From Symbiodinium natans (taxonomy: Eukaryota > Sar > Dinophyceae > Suessiales > Symbiodiniaceae), in NCBI GenBank assembly GCA_905221605.1, contig CAJNDS010002247.1:124001-188000 (forward strand): a DNA stretch of 64,000 nt, given 5' to 3'. The notes under the pieces were generated by a model. That model made no database searches. It saw only the letters and a list, made by a program, of their open reading frames with translations, and was not told the DNA's origin. Every line of letters begins with the position of its first letter. Positions within the stretch are counted from its first letter, which is position 1. Positions 8,478 to 21,815 of this stretch are shown here, one piece after another. Both the position numbers and the translations under genes were made by a program.

Positions 8478-11201
8478 TCAGACCTCAGGACGTCCCAGCA
8501 TCGTCCCGCTGGCTCCTGCAGATGCACCTCGACCCTTGGAGTAGGCGAAGCAGCCCACCAGCAGCGCCATGGAAGCCAGAACGGCCGCAACGATGGCAAC
8601 CGCCAACGCAGCCGTGCCCGTGCCGTCTTCGTCGTCGTCGCCGTGCTCGCGGGCGTGCTCTGCCGGCGGCTGCGCTGCCAGCTGTGACTTCAAGGCATCG
8701 ATCTCCTTGAACAAGATGTCACGCTGGTAGTCGTCAAAGGCAGTTCGCTTCACGCTGATCATGTTCGCGGCCATGCCATCATAGGCAGCCGTGCTTGACT
8801 CAAAGGCGAAGCTCTTCATGTTGTTGGGATACATGATCTGATCCGCCCCTGCCTGGGAAACGGCTTTAACTGCAGCACTTGGGGGAGTGAAGAGGAACTG
8901 AGAGGCCAAGCCCTCCTCGTCGTTGAGGATGACATGCAGGAATGCCTGCAATGCGGCAGCCGTCTTCGGATTGGTCTTCGTCTGATCCTTGCGGACATAG
9001 AGGTAGCTCACCAGCACGATCGGCCAGGTGTTCTCACCAGCCATGTCGTAGAGGTTCACGGCGCTCCAATCGACATCCGGAAGGCTGGGGAAGGCCCCGG
9101 AGTTCACTCCCTGAGTGCCCGCCTCTTGCACGCCAGAGGGCGAGAGCGCCATAGACTCCTTCGAGGTGCGGGTCCTTCCGGCCTTGTTCTTCAGAGCAAT
9201 CTCGCCGAAGCCGTACTGATGCCCATGACCTGCATCCAAGTAGCCGATGGCATACGGCGTGTCTTCGATGTGCTTCTGCATGCCCTGAGACCCCTGCACA
9301 GGCGTGAAGCCCGTAGTCGTGGGCCAAGACACCGTCGATCCGCTCCCGAGGGTCCAGCCATTGTTCTCACACTTCTGCTTCAGGTAGGCGGTCAAACCAG
9401 TGGTGCTGCTGGATCCTGCTGTCCGGTGGCCCACCTTGATCAGAGTATTGGCGGGCACATTCAGCCCGGGATTCGCTGCCACGATGTCTGGGTGGTCCCA
9501 GCGGGTAATGTCACCGCCGAAGACACGCGCGAGCAGGCAGTCTGGGAGCTGTAGAGAGCTGGAGCCAATCTCACCTGCAGGCACACTGTGGAAGATGCCG
9601 ATCGCACTGAGAGCGAAGGGCAAGTGGAGCATCGTGATCCCCTGAGCAGCCATGTCCTGGAAACGTGCATTGGTCATGGGAATGTCTCCAGCACCGAAGT
9701 GGTTGTAGCTCATCCATGAGTTGCTCGCCTGGCCCGTGAACTCCTTCTGACCAGTGCTGCTGCCCACCGCACGGTAGGTAAGGAGTAGGGGAGCACGTGC
9801 CCGGTGCTCCATCTGCTTCATGACCTGAGCAAACCAATTCCGGGGGTTGGTGGTGCCGCTGCCGTGCAGTGGGACCACGCCAAAGTCGTCCAAGTGGGTC
9901 TCCAGCGCCATGACTCGCGCCTCCAGGGCTTGGTTGGCCACCTCCAGCTCATGAGCCTTCCACAGAGACCAGGTGTCCCTCTTCACGCTGATCACATTCA
10001 AGCCCTGCCCAGTCCAAGCAGCCGTGGAATCCTCGAAGGAGAAGACGTCTGTAGTATACCCACCAGGCTTTGTGATCTTGGTGGACCAGACCGTGGACCA
10101 GGTGTTCATCGTGGCCGGGACGGGATTGAAAGAATACTCCGCGAGCTTCGCCTGACCCATTGTCGTGCCAGTAACGTAGTCGACGAACGCTTTCAGCAAG
10201 GATGCCTTGTCGACCGTCCAGCCGCTCAAGTCCGTAGAAATGTAGAGGTAGGAGACGAGGACGATGGGCCACGTGTTTGCGCCGCCTTGGTTGTAGAGGT
10301 TCACGGCGCTCCAATCCGCGGCCGCATCTCCTGGGATGACGCCGGCAGTCACCGCCGCCGCACCTGCAGCCGCGATGCCGTTGTCAGCGGGGGTGGCACC
10401 AACGTCCATGGCCATCTTGGACGTGAGCCAGGTGCCTGCCACGTTCTTGAGGTGCACCTCCGAGAAGCCCCGCTGGTGGCCGTGGCCTGCATCCACGTAG
10501 CCGATGGCATACTTCGTCGAGGCGATGTGATCCGTCATCCCGCCGGATCCCTGCACGGCGTGGAAGTTGCTGGCTGTGGGCCAGGCGAGGGTGGAGCCGG
10601 CGCTCAGCGTCCACGCAGCGGTGCAGCCCTCGGAGGCAGTGGCTGCCACCAAATATCCTGAGAGACCTGAGGTGCTGCTGGAACCCAGGGTGCGATGTCC
10701 GACCTGGATCTTGGTCCCATCCGGGACTGCCGAAAGGCCAGGATTGTCCACCAGAATCTCCGGGTCCTTCCACTCCGTGATCTGGCCGCCGAAGATCTTG
10801 GCCAGCACACAGGGTGCCAGCTTCAAGCCCGTGCTGCCAACCTCACCTTCTGGCACGGAATGGAAGACCCCGATGGCTCCCATAGCGAAGGGAACGTGAA
10901 CCATACCCCTTGATGCTGCAACCAACCCGTTGTAGCGGTCCTGCGTCACTGGGATGTCCCCAGAGCCGAAGTCCGTGAGGCCTGAGCTGTAGTCCCCGCT
11001 CGACTGCTGCGTGAACTCCCTCTGCCCAGTGCTGCTTCCCACAGCACGGTAGGTGAGCCGGATGTCCCTGCGGGTCATCGCACGAAAGCCGTCCATGATG
11101 TCCCAGAAGAACTTCGAGGGATTCGTCGTGCCGCTGCCGTGGACTTCAAGAGTCTGTGCCCCTGCATGTGCTGCCAATGCCGCGAGTGCAAAGAGCTTCA
11201 T
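8478..11201 (-). CDS. Twin-domain PstS-like phosphate-binding protein, copy 2
   Basis: 907 aa, the same architecture as the copy at 5214-7937: signal peptide, two PstS-like domains, acidic hinge, single C-terminal transmembrane helix. Visible changes from copy 1 include CTAAWTLSAG for CTTAWTLSSG (~residue 194-201) and TAGVIPGDA for TGGVIPADA (~285-292). Neither touches the ligand motifs. The ATG at 11201 matches the other copies; the in-frame extension upstream is not conserved. It sits 540 bases from copy 1 in the same orientation. Because many dinoflagellate genes are read as tandem units with trans-spliced leaders, all three copies are probably expressed; nothing suggests decay. Confidence 0.88.
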   Translation of the reverse strand: MKLFALAALAAHAGAQTLEVHGSGTTNPSKFFWDIMDGFRAMTRRDIRLTYRAVGSSTGQREFTQQSSGDYSSGLTDFGSGDIPVTQDRYNGLVAASRGMVHVPFAMGAIGVFHSVPEGEVGSTGLKLAPCVLAKIFGGQITEWKDPEILVDNPGLSAVPDGTKIQVGHRTLGSSSTSGLSGYLVAATASEGCTAAWTLSAGSTLAWPTASNFHAVQGSGGMTDHIASTKYAIGYVDAGHGHQRGFSEVHLKNVAGTWLTSKMAMDVGATPADNGIAAAGAAAVTAGVIPGDAAADWSAVNLYNQGGANTWPIVLVSYLYISTDLSGWTVDKASLLKAFVDYVTGTTMGQAKLAEYSFNPVPATMNTWSTVWSTKITKPGGYTTDVFSFEDSTAAWTGQGLNVISVKRDTWSLWKAHELEVANQALEARVMALETHLDDFGVVPLHGSGTTNPRNWFAQVMKQMEHRARAPLLLTYRAVGSSTGQKEFTGQASNSWMSYNHFGAGDIPMTNARFQDMAAQGITMLHLPFALSAIGIFHSVPAGEIGSSSLQLPDCLLARVFGGDITRWDHPDIVAANPGLNVPANTLIKVGHRTAGSSSTTGLTAYLKQKCENNGWTLGSGSTVSWPTTTGFTPVQGSQGMQKHIEDTPYAIGYLDAGHGHQYGFGEIALKNKAGRTRTSKESMALSPSGVQEAGTQGVNSGAFPSLPDVDWSAVNLYDMAGENTWPIVLVSYLYVRKDQTKTNPKTAAALQAFLHVILNDEEGLASQFLFTPPSAAVKAVSQAGADQIMYPNNMKSFAFESSTAAYDGMAANMISVKRTAFDDYQRDILFKEIDALKSQLAAQPPAEHAREHGDDDEDGTGTAALAVAIVAAVLASMALLVGCFAYSKGRGASAGASGTMLGRPEV

Positions 11202-11745
11202 CCGTCCGGTTGAGCACGGGCGGCGGGCCCGCAAATGCCTTGGCCTAGACGATCTGAGAGCCGATTTGCTGCAGGAACGCTTTCCTTTTCTGAGAGCCAA
11301 GAGGGCAGAAACATCAAGACAGATGCGAAGCTTCGTGACGCTAAGGAGGCAGAGACGCAGAGAGACAACCCTCAGCAGCGTGCGGCCTCGTCAGAATCCG
11401 GCCATGCTGCTGCGTGGCTGTGCCTGGCAAGACGCATCCATGACCAAAGTAAGTGCCTATGCCTTTCACACCTTCTGTTTGTCGGCGCCTCCGTCCGTCA
11501 CCGAGCCAGTGAGCATGGGGCAAGTCCACAATTGTCTCGTCAAACTTGTCTTAAAGGTCTTCTGCGCCCGCCTAATGGCGAGGCACCGACCGATAGAAAG
11601 GATGAACACTGATACTACGCATGCTGTCCTCCCGCTTGGCGGGCGTCAGCCGTGAAGAAAATCGGCGCTCATTCGCCGTGGAAAAGATCCTACAACATCC
11701 GACAAAAATCAGGGCCTCGCCGGCCCTTCTGGGAACTACACCTGA
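11202..11745 (-). promoter_or_regulatory. Spacer between array copies 2 and 3
   Basis: 544 bases, nearly the same as 7938-8477, including the CTGCAG acceptor-like site upstream of the copy-2 ATG and the CCCGCTTGGCGGG and GGCGCTCATTCGCCG stems near the copy-3 stop. It differs by small insertions such as ACAACATCC near 11691. Confidence 0.45.
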
Positions 11746-14469
11746 TCAGACCTCAGGACGTCCCAGCATCGTCCCACTGGCTCCTGCAGATGCACCTCGA
11801 CCCTTGGAGTAGGCGAAGCAGCCCACCAGCAGCGCCATGGAAGCCAGCACGGCCGCAACGATGGCAACCGCCAACGCAGCCGTGCCCGTGCCGTTGTCGT
11901 CGTCGTCACCGTGCTCGTGGGCGTGCTCTGCCGGCGGCTGCGCTGCCAGCTGTGACTTCAAGGCATCGATCTCCTTGAACAAGATGTCACGCTGGTAGTC
12001 GTCAAAGGCAGTTCGCTTCACGCTGATCATGTTCGCGGCCATGCCATCATAGGCAGCCGTGCTTGACTCAAAGGCGAAGCTCTTCATGTTGTTGGGATAC
12101 ATGATCTGATCCGCCCCTGCCTGGGAAACGGCTTTAACTGCAACACTTGGGGGAGTGAAGAGGAACTGAGAGGCCAAGCCCTCCTCGTCGTTGAGGATGA
12201 CATGCAGGAACGCCTGCAATGCGGCAGCCGTCTTCGGATTGGTCTTCGTCTGATCCTTGCGGACATAGAGGTAGCTCACCAGCACGATCGGCCAGGTGTT
12301 CTCACCCGCCATGTCGTAGAGGTTCACGGCGCTCCAATCGACATCCGGAAGGCTTGGGAAGGCCCCGGAGTTCACTCCCTGAGTGCCCGCCTCTTGCACG
12401 CCAGAGGGCGAGAGCGCCATTGACTCCTTCGAGGTGCGGGTCCTTCCGGCCTTGTTCTTCAGAGCAATCTCGCCGAAGCCGTACTGATGCCCATGACCTG
12501 CATCCAAGTAGCCGATGGCATATGGCGTGTCTTCGATGTGCTTCTGCATGCCCTGAGACCCCTGCACAGGCGTGAAGCCCGTAGTCGTGGGCCAAGACAC
12601 CGTCGATCCGCTCCCGAGGGTCCAGCCATTGTTCTCACACTTCTGCTTCAGGTAGGCGGTCAAACCAGTGGTGCTGCTGGATCCTGCTGTCCGGTGGCCC
12701 ACCTTGATCAGAGTATTGGCGGGCACATTCAGCCCGGGATTCGCTGCCACGATGTCTGGGTGGTCCCAGCGGGTAATGTCACCGCCGAAGACACGCGCGA
12801 GCAGGCAGTCTGGGAGCTGTAGAGAGCTGGAGCCAATCTCACCTGCAGGCACACTGTGGAAGATGCCGATCGCACTGAGAGCGAAGGGCAAGTGGAGCAT
12901 CGTGATCCCCTGAGCAGCCATGTCCTGGAAACGTGCATTGGTCATGGGAATGTCTCCAGCACCGAAGTGGTTGTAGCTCATCCATGAGTTGCTCGCCTGG
13001 CCCGTGAACTCCTTCTGACCAGTGCTGCTGCCCACCGCACGGTAGGTAAGGAGTAGGGGAGCACGTGCCCGGTGCTCCATCTGCTTCATGACCTGAGCAA
13101 ACCAATTCCGGGGGTTGGTGGTGCCGCTGCCGTGCAGTGGGACCACGCCAAAGTCGTCCAAGTGGGTCTCCAGCGCCATGACTCGCGCCTCCAGGGCTTG
13201 GTTGGCCACCTCCAGCTCATGAGCCTTCCACAGAGACCAGGTGTCCCTCTTCACGCTGATCACATTCAAGCCCTGCCCAGTCCAAGCAGCCGTGGAATCC
13301 TCGAAGGAGAAGACGTCTGTAGTATACCCACCAGGCTTTGTGATCTTGGTGGACCAGACCGTGGACCAGGTGTTCATCGTGGCCGGGACGGGATTGAAAG
13401 AATACTCCGCGAGCTTCGCCTGACCCATTGTCGTGCCAGTAACGTAGTCGACGAACGCTTTCAGCAAGGATGCCTTGTCGACCGTCCAGCCGCTCAAGTC
13501 CGTAGAAATGTAGAGGTAGGAGACGAGGACGATGGGCCACGTGTTTGCGCCGCCTTGGTTGTAGAGGTTCACGGCGCTCCAATCCGCGGCCGCATCTCCT
13601 GGGATGACGCCGGCAGTCACCGCCGCCGCACCTGCAGCCGCGATGCCGTTGTCAGCGGGGGTGGCACCAACGTCCATGGCCATCTTGGACGTGAGCCAGG
13701 TGCCTGCCACGTTCTTGAGGTGCACCTCCGAGAAGCCCCGCTGGTGGCCGTGGCCTGCATCCACGTAGCCGATGGCATACTTCGTCGAGGCGATGTGATC
13801 CGTCATCCCGCCGGATCCCTGCACGGCGTGGAAGTTGCTGGCTGTGGGCCAGGCGAGGGTGGAGCCGGCGCTCAGCGTCCACGCAGCGGTGCAGCCCTCG
13901 GAGGCAGTGGCTGCCACCAAATATCCTGAGAGACCTGAGGTGCTGCTGGAACCCAGGGTGCGATGTCCGACCTGGATCTTGGTCCCATCCGGGACTGCCG
14001 AAAGGCCAGGATTGTCCACCAGAATCTCCGGGTCCTTCCACTCCGTGATCTGGCCGCCGAAGATCTTGGCCAGCACACAGGGTGCCAGCTTCAAGCCCGT
14101 GCTGCCAACCTCACCTTCTGGCACGGAATGGAAGACCCCGATGGCTCCCATAGCGAAGGGAACGTGAACCATACCCCTTGATGCTGCAACCAACCCGTTG
14201 TAGCGGTCCTGCGTCACTGGGATGTCCCCAGAGCCGAAGTCCGTGAGGCCGGAGCTGTAGTCCCCGCTCGACTGCTGCGTGAACTCCCTCTGCCCAGTGC
14301 TGCTTCCCACAGCACGGTAGGTGAGCCGGATGTCCCTGCGGGTCATCGCACGAAAGCCGTCCATGATGTCCCAGAAGAACTTCGAGGGATTCGTGGTGCC
14401 GCTGCCGTGGACTTCAAGAGTCTGTGCCCCTGCATGTGCTGCCAATGCCGCGAGTGCAAAGAGCTTCAT
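11746..14469 (-). CDS. Twin-domain PstS-like phosphate-binding protein, copy 3
   Basis: 907 aa, first gene of the array in the direction of transcription. It shares the copy-2 variants (SAG, TAGVIPGDA) and adds SVAVKAV for SAAVKAV (~residue 777) and EHGDDDDNG for EHGDDDEDG in the acidic hinge. Signal peptide, both binding domains and the membrane helix are intact. The ATG at 14469 is within conserved sequence. Beyond ~14,550 its upstream flank is unrelated to that of the other copies, so if the array has a single promoter it would lie upstream of here; nothing promoter-like can be pointed to. Confidence 0.88.
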   Translation of the reverse strand: MKLFALAALAAHAGAQTLEVHGSGTTNPSKFFWDIMDGFRAMTRRDIRLTYRAVGSSTGQREFTQQSSGDYSSGLTDFGSGDIPVTQDRYNGLVAASRGMVHVPFAMGAIGVFHSVPEGEVGSTGLKLAPCVLAKIFGGQITEWKDPEILVDNPGLSAVPDGTKIQVGHRTLGSSSTSGLSGYLVAATASEGCTAAWTLSAGSTLAWPTASNFHAVQGSGGMTDHIASTKYAIGYVDAGHGHQRGFSEVHLKNVAGTWLTSKMAMDVGATPADNGIAAAGAAAVTAGVIPGDAAADWSAVNLYNQGGANTWPIVLVSYLYISTDLSGWTVDKASLLKAFVDYVTGTTMGQAKLAEYSFNPVPATMNTWSTVWSTKITKPGGYTTDVFSFEDSTAAWTGQGLNVISVKRDTWSLWKAHELEVANQALEARVMALETHLDDFGVVPLHGSGTTNPRNWFAQVMKQMEHRARAPLLLTYRAVGSSTGQKEFTGQASNSWMSYNHFGAGDIPMTNARFQDMAAQGITMLHLPFALSAIGIFHSVPAGEIGSSSLQLPDCLLARVFGGDITRWDHPDIVAANPGLNVPANTLIKVGHRTAGSSSTTGLTAYLKQKCENNGWTLGSGSTVSWPTTTGFTPVQGSQGMQKHIEDTPYAIGYLDAGHGHQYGFGEIALKNKAGRTRTSKESMALSPSGVQEAGTQGVNSGAFPSLPDVDWSAVNLYDMAGENTWPIVLVSYLYVRKDQTKTNPKTAAALQAFLHVILNDEEGLASQFLFTPPSVAVKAVSQAGADQIMYPNNMKSFAFESSTAAYDGMAANMISVKRTAFDDYQRDILFKEIDALKSQLAAQPPAEHAHEHGDDDDNGTGTAALAVAIVAAVLASMALLVGCFAYSKGRGASAGASGTMLGRPEV

Positions 14470-14550
14470 CCGTCCGGTTGAGCACGGGCGGCGGGCCCGC
14501 AAATGCCTTGGCCTAGACGATTTGAGAGCCGATGCGCTGCAGGGAACACG

Positions 14551-14797
14551 TGCAAATGAACATAAATGGACCGTGCGCACGATCCTCGAACCTGCATAAG
14601 CAGCCATGTACGTGTCACGGTCCCACACACAGAGGCACCGGGCACACGGAGACAGAGATGGGAGCACCACAGCGGCGCTACGGCGGTCGCGGTGGTCTTG
14701 ATCCCACCTGGAGATGCAGCGAGGGTTGACTTTCATTGAAAACTTTAAACGTGCTTTCGAGTCTTGGCTATCATTTCCGAGATAACAGCGCGAGAGC

Positions 14798-14828
<31 letters not shown>

Positions 14829-15650
14829 CGAGCGAGACAGAGTGTGTGCAAAGTCATGACACAATCGACATCGAATCCAACAAGGATGGTGGGTTTCAAT
14901 CGCAAGCCGAGAATGTTTATGACTCAGAAGCGGCACAGTGAAGCGAACAGTCGTATACAGATGTCCACTTGCGTGAAGGCGCGCTTCCTGCAACAGCAGC
15001 TTAGGAATGTTTAGGAAGCATGTTCCGGAAGCTGAGAGAGTAGCAGAGGACCGGAGCCACGTCGCAAGCTCCTCAACCCAGGAGGGCGTCCTCCGAACAC
15101 CCAAGGCAACTCAACGAGCAGCTCACCGAGCAAGCTCCCTGGAGACAAGAAAAACATCACACAAACTGGAGGTCATACGACTGACATGGACTGCGAACGT
15201 ACTACAGTGTCAAGGCTTGATACCCCATCATTTCTGCGAAAAGGCACAAGCCTTGCAAGAGAAGCCTTTAATGGAAACCCTGAGCTGCCTTAGCCATCTT
15301 AGGCCCGGAGATGGCTTAGGAAGCTCCAGCTGCCCATCTCAGCACAAGGGGCGGCGCAGGGCACTCCATCGCGACTCCTATGTAACCACGCTGTATCTCT
15401 ACTGAGAGCCTGAAAGCGAAACAAAACGTGGAGCTGCGGGAGATTCCAGAGCAGTGTTGGGCCCAACACATGGACACAAAGACACATCCTTGCCAAAAAG
15501 ATGCACCATGCTGCCACATTCTGCCACCACAGGACCTTCCACTCTCACAAAAGTGAATACATGTGACATCCCTTGGAAACTTTGCGGACTTCTTGTCAGC
15601 TCTGGCGAGCTGAGGCATTCGTTTTTGTCGCGTGCGCATTCCTCTCGTGG
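14551..15650. other. Unassigned; contains a (GA)n tract
   Basis: A GA/CGAG purine run lies at 14791-14850. The ORF at 15007-15405 (+) and others of ~100 codons show no protein-like features. No RNA gene was recognised. Confidence 0.5.
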
Positions 15651-16508
15651 CTAAGCCTCCTCAAGTAAGCTCCGCCGGACGGCAATCATGTCGTAAGCAT
15701 CTTGATGAAGGTCATACCCTCGAGATGACAGCATGTTCAGCATCGGCATCATGTCAAACGGGCCCGGTCCCTTCTGCTGCGCGGCGAAAAGCCACTCGAA
15801 CTTCAGGATCTCGGGCGCGAAGGACTCCAGGGCAAAGAACTTCGAGAGGATCCGGAGGTCGTAACCCTCAAGATCCGTGTGGAGAATGTCTACGTTGTCC
15901 AGGCCAAGCTCCTCCAAGAGACTTCCGGGCGTCAAGGATCGGACGGACACTTCCACACCGGAGCCAAAGTAATTTACCAAGCTCGACTCGGTTTGCTTTC
16001 CGTCGTCCACCACGTAAAAGGTCAAGTTGCCTGCCGGCTCGTCGGTCATGGCAGCGTTCATGATGTCGAAATTCTCTCGCGCGTGGCCATATCTCAAAAG
16101 ATTGCCAGTCAAGTTGCCATTGAGCCGCTCGTTCGCCTCAACTAGCACAAGTTTCGTCGACATCTTCGCCAGCTGTCGAAACTCAGCAGCATCCTCGAAG
16201 AGCGTGTTAGGTCCAAGCACCAACATTCTAGGTTGCCGGCGGCTTCTGGCAGACTTCTGCTGCAGCGCCTCCACGGCCTTGGACCACCCAGCATCCGCGT
16301 GGTCCTTGCGGAAGCTGTCTGCGGCTGTAATTTGCAAGACGAGCACTCCGTCAAGCCAGCTCCGCTGAAAGAGGGGGCATTCGGGGAGGTAGGCGGCGCA
16401 ATGGTACTCCAGGATCCTGGGCTTCATTTCCTGGAACTTCATCACAAGGGCAGCCACCAGGACCACAAGCACAGCACAGCAGCCACCGCAACATCGCTTC
16501 GAACACAT
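15651..16508 (-). CDS. Membrane-anchored FkbM-family methyltransferase
   Basis: 285 aa from the first ATG (16508). Predicted S-adenosylmethionine-dependent methyltransferase of the FkbM/Methyltransf_21 type, probably acting in the Golgi/ER lumen on a glycan or secondary metabolite. The N-terminus is Cys-rich and basic, followed by one hydrophobic segment (~residues 10-25, CCAVLVVLVAALVMKF), a type II anchor. The SAM site is seen as MLVLGPNT (~95-102) and VLVEAN (~121-126). The family signature VDILHTDLEGYDLRIL is at ~206-221 and FEWLF at ~238. The usual glycine-rich motif I reads GPNT, weaker than average, but FkbM proteins vary here. No intron is visible, and the neighbouring genes give no hint of its substrate. 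Confidence 0.75.
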   Translation of the reverse strand: MCSKRCCGGCCAVLVVLVAALVMKFQEMKPRILEYHCAAYLPECPLFQRSWLDGVLVLQITAADSFRKDHADAGWSKAVEALQQKSARSRRQPRMLVLGPNTLFEDAAEFRQLAKMSTKLVLVEANERLNGNLTGNLLRYGHARENFDIMNAAMTDEPAGNLTFYVVDDGKQTESSLVNYFGSGVEVSVRSLTPGSLLEELGLDNVDILHTDLEGYDLRILSKFFALESFAPEILKFEWLFAAQQKGPGPFDMMPMLNMLSSRGYDLHQDAYDMIAVRRSLLEEA

Positions 16509-17071
16509 CTTCGCGTGCCCGGACCCCCCCCACCTGCTGCATGTCAAAGCACTTAGAGGCACCTGACCCCGCCCCCACTTTGACCCTCAAAGATAACTTA
16601 GAGTGGAGTCATGTAGTCTCATTCGAAATTCTTTCAAGCTACGAGCCAAAAGAGCATTCCAAGCAGCAAATGTTCAGAACTTCTTGCGATACACTGCAGG
16701 CCGTCTTTGAGCGAAGGGAACGTTGCTGCCATGGCAGCCCGGCAGCAAACCAGCCATCGCTCCATCATAAAGCCTGGAGAGCACAGTGCATCGTAGGGTA
16801 GTTGCATGATGCCTTAGTGTGGGCCCTTAAAGGGGGCACCCCTTATATACCCCTTACATACCCTGTACACACCTAAGGGCCCTTACACCCATGAAACTAC
16901 CCTTAGAGTGTAGAAACATGCAGCACTGCTACTGCTGAACGCAGGCGGGTACGAAGGCAACGAAAACTGCAAATCGACAAGATCGAAAAGCAAAAGCTGC
17001 AACAAGTTACCTCGATTCAAGTAAACAATACCTCATGCGTGGCCCAGCTTCACGTGACTGGCATGGCGGGA
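16509..17071. other. No gene; carries one small inverted repeat
   Basis: A MITE-like inverted repeat lies at 16794-16906: the left arm AGGGTAGTTGCAT...GGGCCCTTAA pairs with the right arm CTAAGGGCCCTTAC...GAAACTACCCT. The rest is unassigned. Confidence 0.55.
16794..16906. mobile_element. Small foldback element (AGGGTAGTT termini)
   Basis: About 35-base imperfect arms around a CCCTTATATACCCCTTACATACCC centre, no coding capacity. It is similar in size and design to the foldback at 3144-3240 but has a different sequence. Confidence 0.55.
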
Positions 17072-17296
17072 GTCCCCTCCCTCCCCTCCCTCCCTCCCTC
17101 CCTCCCTCCCTCCCTCCCCTCCCTCCCCTCCCTCCCCTCCCTCCCTCCCCTCCCCTCCCCCTCCCTCCCCTCCCTCCCCTCCCTCCCTCCCCTCCCTCCC
17201 TCCCTCCCTCCTCCCCGCCCCTCCCTCCACTCCCCTCCCTCCCCTCCCCTCCCCTCTCCCTCCCTCCCTCCCCTCCCTCCCCTCCCTCCTCCCCTC
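17072..17296. repeat. Pyrimidine tract (CCCT/CCCTC)n
   Basis: 225 bases made almost entirely of CCTCCC and CCCT units, with a G-rich complement. Mirror symmetry and G-runs make triplex or G-quadruplex formation plausible. The long ORFs here are repeat artefacts. Confidence 0.95.
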
Positions 17297-17373
17297 GGTG
17301 GACGCTTTGACACAGCCCCCCGGCTCATTTTATGGGCATTTCTCCAATAGGCCCCAAGCAGTATAATCCGTAA

Positions 17374-18181
17374 TAAGAACCCCCAAAAAAGGTGCGACTA
17401 TTTGCCTATTTTCGTAAACCCCCATATAGATGTGACTCAGCTGCTGCCTTAGTCTGCACGTTTGCAGGCCTTGCTGGAGCTCATTCAGGAGCCTTGGTTT
17501 GTCGAAAGAACTCAGAAGCCTTGAGGGGAGTTTGAGGTGACCCAAAGCCTGCCCAGAAGCTTTGCGGAAGGTGCAAGATCTTCTTCACGTGCGTGCGGCA
17601 AGCAGGCCCCCCCCCCGTCAGCGAGGCAGACGTAAAAACTATGTCCATCTTAAATCCGCTTGGCTGGTTCTCCTGCTCTTCTGAGCTTCGGGTTTAACAC
17701 CCTACTCTTATGGGCCTTGCCTATGTGCCACTCTCACTTCTAGGTGGCGGCGCTCCATGCGGAGACGGACGCTGGCTTCTTGCAGAAGCTTCGGCCTGGC
17801 TCTGACGAAACATGGCCGTCCTGCGCCCAGCGCTCGTTAAGAAAGGGGTGTGGCAGCGATCTCGCGCAGCAGAAGGTTCAACTTTGAGCTTTCAGTTTTT
17901 GAATGCGCGTTGAGGCACCAGGGTAATCACGGGCATGGTCAAAACAAAATCCTTCATGAAGGCTCATCTTGGCCTTTGTACAGATTGGTAGGCTTGGATA
18001 AAGTAGGCGAAGATTCCGGCTTATCCTAGTCCGTTGGGGCCACGGTGTGAACTGTGCTGAGCCCCCGTCACCGTACTGCACGTTCGAAATCACTGGAGCA
18101 TCGTGCATTACCGAATACGTGACGCGCGTTCTTCGTAGGTTGAAGTTTTGTAGCTGTGGAGGTTTTGCGTGGGGAGCATTG

Positions 18182-18192
<11 letters not shown>
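17374..18192 (+). repeat. Left arm of a ~5.5-kb inverted repeat
   Basis: Matches the reverse complement of 21991-22852 over its whole length, with scattered substitutions and a ~50-base gap near 17765. It starts with GAACCCCCAAAAA and the CCTATTTTCGTAAACCCCC terminus seen also at 3350-3373. It ends at GCATTGTGTG, where the microsatellite begins. Confidence 0.85.
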
Positions 18193-21374
<3,182 letters not shown>

Positions 21375-21815
21375 TCATGCGTGGACAGAATCAAGACCAC
21401 GCAGCACGCTGCCTTTCAGCAAGTATCTCCGCGCCTTCAGACCTGGCACCAAGTGACAGATCCTGCAAAGTAAACTGACCCACTCTTGCCGCTGACTTTG
21501 ATTCAGTGACCCCGCTGTGAGCAGAACGTGGCTCGTGGGCTCTTTGGCCACGAGGCACTTCTCTGGGATCACGGGCAGCATCGCGCTTGTCAGTTTCCAC
21601 ATCTCTTCCGTGATCCGGCTCTGCACATGTTCCTTGGCCATCTTGCTGCAGCCCCTGCGCAAGAAATGTGCCGATGAGCGGACCTCCTCATCCTCGTCGC
21701 AGCAATGGGCCATGACATGACGTAGGAGTCTGCTGGTCATACCGCGCGAAATGCTCCTCCGAGGCCTGCAGCAAAACCCACAATCGACCTGAGAGAGAAG
21801 CATCCCAACACGCAA
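21375..21815 (-). CDS. Possible exon, helical repeat-like protein fragment
   Basis: An open stretch of ~146 codons that reads like folded, amphipathic protein in its centre (segments such as LLRHVMAHCCDEDEEVRSS and ITEEMWKLTSAMLPVIPEK), suggestive of HEAT-like helices. No family is recognised. It has no clear ATG at its upstream end and could be an internal exon ending near 21510 (after LLTAG) rather than a complete gene. It lies inside the large inverted repeat. A chance ORF cannot be excluded. Confidence 0.28.
   Translation of the reverse strand: MRVGMLLSQVDCGFCCRPRRSISRGMTSRLLRHVMAHCCDEDEEVRSSAHFLRRGCSKMAKEHVQSRITEEMWKLTSAMLPVIPEKCLVAKEPTSHVLLTAGSLNQSQRQEWVSLLCRICHLVPGLKARRYLLKGSVLRGLDSVHA

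Larger units (their letters stand above)
5000..14550 (-). repeat. Tandem array, three ~3.27-kb gene repeats
   Basis: Gene ends fall at 5214, 8478 and 11746, giving periods of 3264 and 3268 bases. The repeat includes the coding region and the 3' flank; the 5' flank of copies 1 and 2 is also shared. Copy 3 keeps homology only to about 14,550 and then diverges, so this marks the upstream edge of the array. The downstream edge lies near 5000 (shared words GGCCTCCTGTGCCCGCCTGATGGCGAGGCAC and later). Copies 2 and 3 share replacements that copy 1 lacks, so they are the younger pair or have been homogenised by gene conversion. Confidence 0.95.

Noticed and set aside
17033-17350. Pro/Ser/Leu and Gly/Arg/Glu ORFs on both strands
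   Set aside because: Translation of the CCCT tract.
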